6,916 nt of DNA from Candidatus Zixiibacteriota bacterium (GTDB lineage Bacteria > Zixibacteria > MSB-5A5 > GN15 > FEB-12), in assembly GCA_003641415.1 (NCBI GenBank), contig QNAG01000143.1, positions 1 through 6,916 of the forward strand. The letters are read 5' to 3'. Below, piece by piece: positions 5,807 to 6,916 of this stretch. A model generated the notes under the pieces. The model saw only the letters and a list, made by a program, of their open reading frames with translations. It did no database searches and was not told the DNA's origin. The translations under genes were made by a program, and so were the position numbers. Numbering within the stretch: the first letter of the stretch is position 1; each line of letters opens with the position of its first letter.

Positions 5807-6916
5807 TCACTCAATTATAACAAATTTGCCAATCTCTGTTCGTTCTTCGGATTCCACTACGAAAAAGTACAACCCGGACACTGCAGCCTGTGAGTTATGA
5901 GTAATCAAGTCCCATGAGTCATGAGCTGATCGGGGAGCTCCCGGAGGAACATCATGGTCTATTTCACGGATAAGGTCACCATCAAGGCTGAAGATGCTGA
6001 TTTTACACTTACGTGGTAGATTGGCAAAGTGAATCTCCCGAAGGCGATAATCAGGACGATCCAGAATCCCTCGGCCTTCAAAGCCCAACGAATGGTAGTT
6101 TGCATCAATGCGATAAGGATTTGGGTAAACATAAACATAGTTGCTCGCTGTTAATACGTCCGCGCCAAGCTGTGGATATTCAATAATCATGTTGTTCTCG
6201 GGCATTGATTCCAACGATGGTAACCCAACTGATGGTGACCCAAAATCGAATGCTGTTACAGAGCAATAGTATGACACAGAAGGTAAAAGATCAGTAACAA
6301 CATACTCGTACTCGTAAAATTTCGGGAGAGGTTCACCGTAGTCATATACCAGATCATTCTCTCTCCACAAATTATGGTTGGTTTCAGGAAAAGGAACATC
6401 CGGATATACTTTGTGAATAGTCCCTCGCGACCCAAGATTAGACTGATTGAAATCCTGGGGTTCAAAGTAATACAGTTCATCGTTGAATTCAAACGGGTTT
6501 ATACGGCTGTATGAAAGAGGATCAAACTCCGGTTTATTGAACATAGTCCGTAGCGAGTCAATCGTAAATGGAATTTCCTCCAGAATCCACTCCAGCCGGC
6601 CGGGGGAAACTTCTTTCAGCCAGTAGCGATTGTAATCTTCGAGGTCATACGAAGTTAGCACGGAGAAACTACCCGGGCGATTATCCCTGCCTATGTAGAC
6701 ACGGTAACCTTCGAAATCTATCTTGTTCAGGAAAATATCCGGTGTAGTCTCAGAGTAATAGCCGTTCCATCGGATCGTTAATTGACCTTCACCAGGGATG
6801 ACTCGAATTCGTGGCGCCGGCGGAGGTCCCGCTCCTTTGAAATCGGGGACTCCGTCACCTTCGTACCATTGCGAGTCGCTGGCTGTGTACTCCCATACGG
6901 TGTCGAGTTCTAAAGG
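5807..6916 (-). CDS. Secreted or cell-surface protein with fibronectin-III-like module and FCB-type C-terminal sorting-like domain (N terminus outside window)
   Basis: The reverse frame is open from the window edge to the TGA at 5809-5807, giving 369 visible residues. A GTG at 6661 is not the start, because clear family sequence precedes it: GVPDFKGAGPPPAPRI (residues 22-37 counted from the edge), LTIRWNG (46-52) and DFEGYRVYIG (67-76). Residues from about 31 to 225 look like one or two fibronectin-III-like folds, ending in YYCSVTAFDFG and a following LESMPENN. The C-terminal ~100 residues contain YVYPNPYR, IHFANLP, KISIFSLDGDLIREIDHD, a WDL strand and the ending VSGLYFFVVESEERTEIGKF. This resembles the FlgD-Ig/type IX-like tails on exported proteins of FCB bacteria. 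The signal peptide cannot be seen and no catalytic motif is evident. A role in adhesion, the cell surface or a secreted assembly is inference. The family recognition is by motif memory, not by search. Confidence 0.82.
   Translation of the reverse strand, partial: PLELDTVWEYTASDSQWYEGDGVPDFKGAGPPPAPRIRVIPGEGQLTIRWNGYYSETTPDIFLNKIDFEGYRVYIGRDNRPGSFSVLTSYDLEDYNRYWLKEVSPGRLEWILEEIPFTIDSLRTMFNKPEFDPLSYSRINPFEFNDELYYFEPQDFNQSNLGSRGTIHKVYPDVPFPETNHNLWRENDLVYDYGEPLPKFYEYEYVVTDLLPSVSYYCSVTAFDFGSPSVGLPSLESMPENNMIIEYPQLGADVLTASNYVYVYPNPYRIDANYHSLGFEGRGILDRPDYRLREIHFANLPRKCKISIFSLDGDLIREIDHDVPPGAPRSAHDSWDLITHNSQAAVSGLYFFVVESEERTEIGKFVIIE

Overview
The window reads as bacterial chromosome, probably from an anaerobic or facultatively anaerobic member of the FCB lineages (Zixibacteria, Marinimicrobia or KSB1-like). 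That placement is inference. It rests mainly on the minus-strand surface protein at the right edge, which combines a fibronectin-III-like 'DFEGYRVY' module, a 'YPNPYR' motif and a 'GLYFFVVES...GKFVIIE' ending of the type seen on FCB secreted proteins. There is no RNA gene, CRISPR array, insertion sequence or phage signature in the window.

Left part (1-4366, plus strand): three tightly packed cytoplasmic redox genes. The first enters from outside the window. It is the C-terminal part of a NuoF/HydB-type NADH dehydrogenase flavoprotein (SLBB domain plus N3-type [4Fe-4S] domain) fused in frame to a complete GltD/NfnB-type FAD-NADPH oxidoreductase. Its stop overlaps the start of the second gene (ATGA), a cysteine-rich NuoG/HoxU-like electron carrier with one [2Fe-2S] site and two [4Fe-4S] sites but no His-Cys cluster. 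The third gene follows after 24 bases and a strong ribosome binding site. It is a stand-alone FMN-binding glutamate-synthase-type barrel with no glutaminase domain and no classical [3Fe-4S] cysteines, but with a four-cysteine motif at the N terminus. Together they look like one soluble complex joining an NADH site, an NADPH site, an iron-sulfur wire and an FMN enzyme of uncertain substrate. The NADH/NADPH part recalls the Sporomusa-type StnABC transhydrogenase, but its domains are divided differently among the chains and an extra FMN-barrel subunit is present. This is the most interesting object in the window.

Middle (4367-4579): a non-coding gap holding three successive inverted repeats. The central one, a perfect 13-bp stem with a T-rich tail, is a good terminator for the redox operon. 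A weak promoter match overlaps the third repeat.

Right part: a 12-helix MFS transporter of the DHA1 drug-efflux type (plus strand, to 5806) meets tail to tail, with no intervening base, a minus-strand secreted or surface protein. The frame of that protein stays open to the window edge, so its N terminus lies outside.
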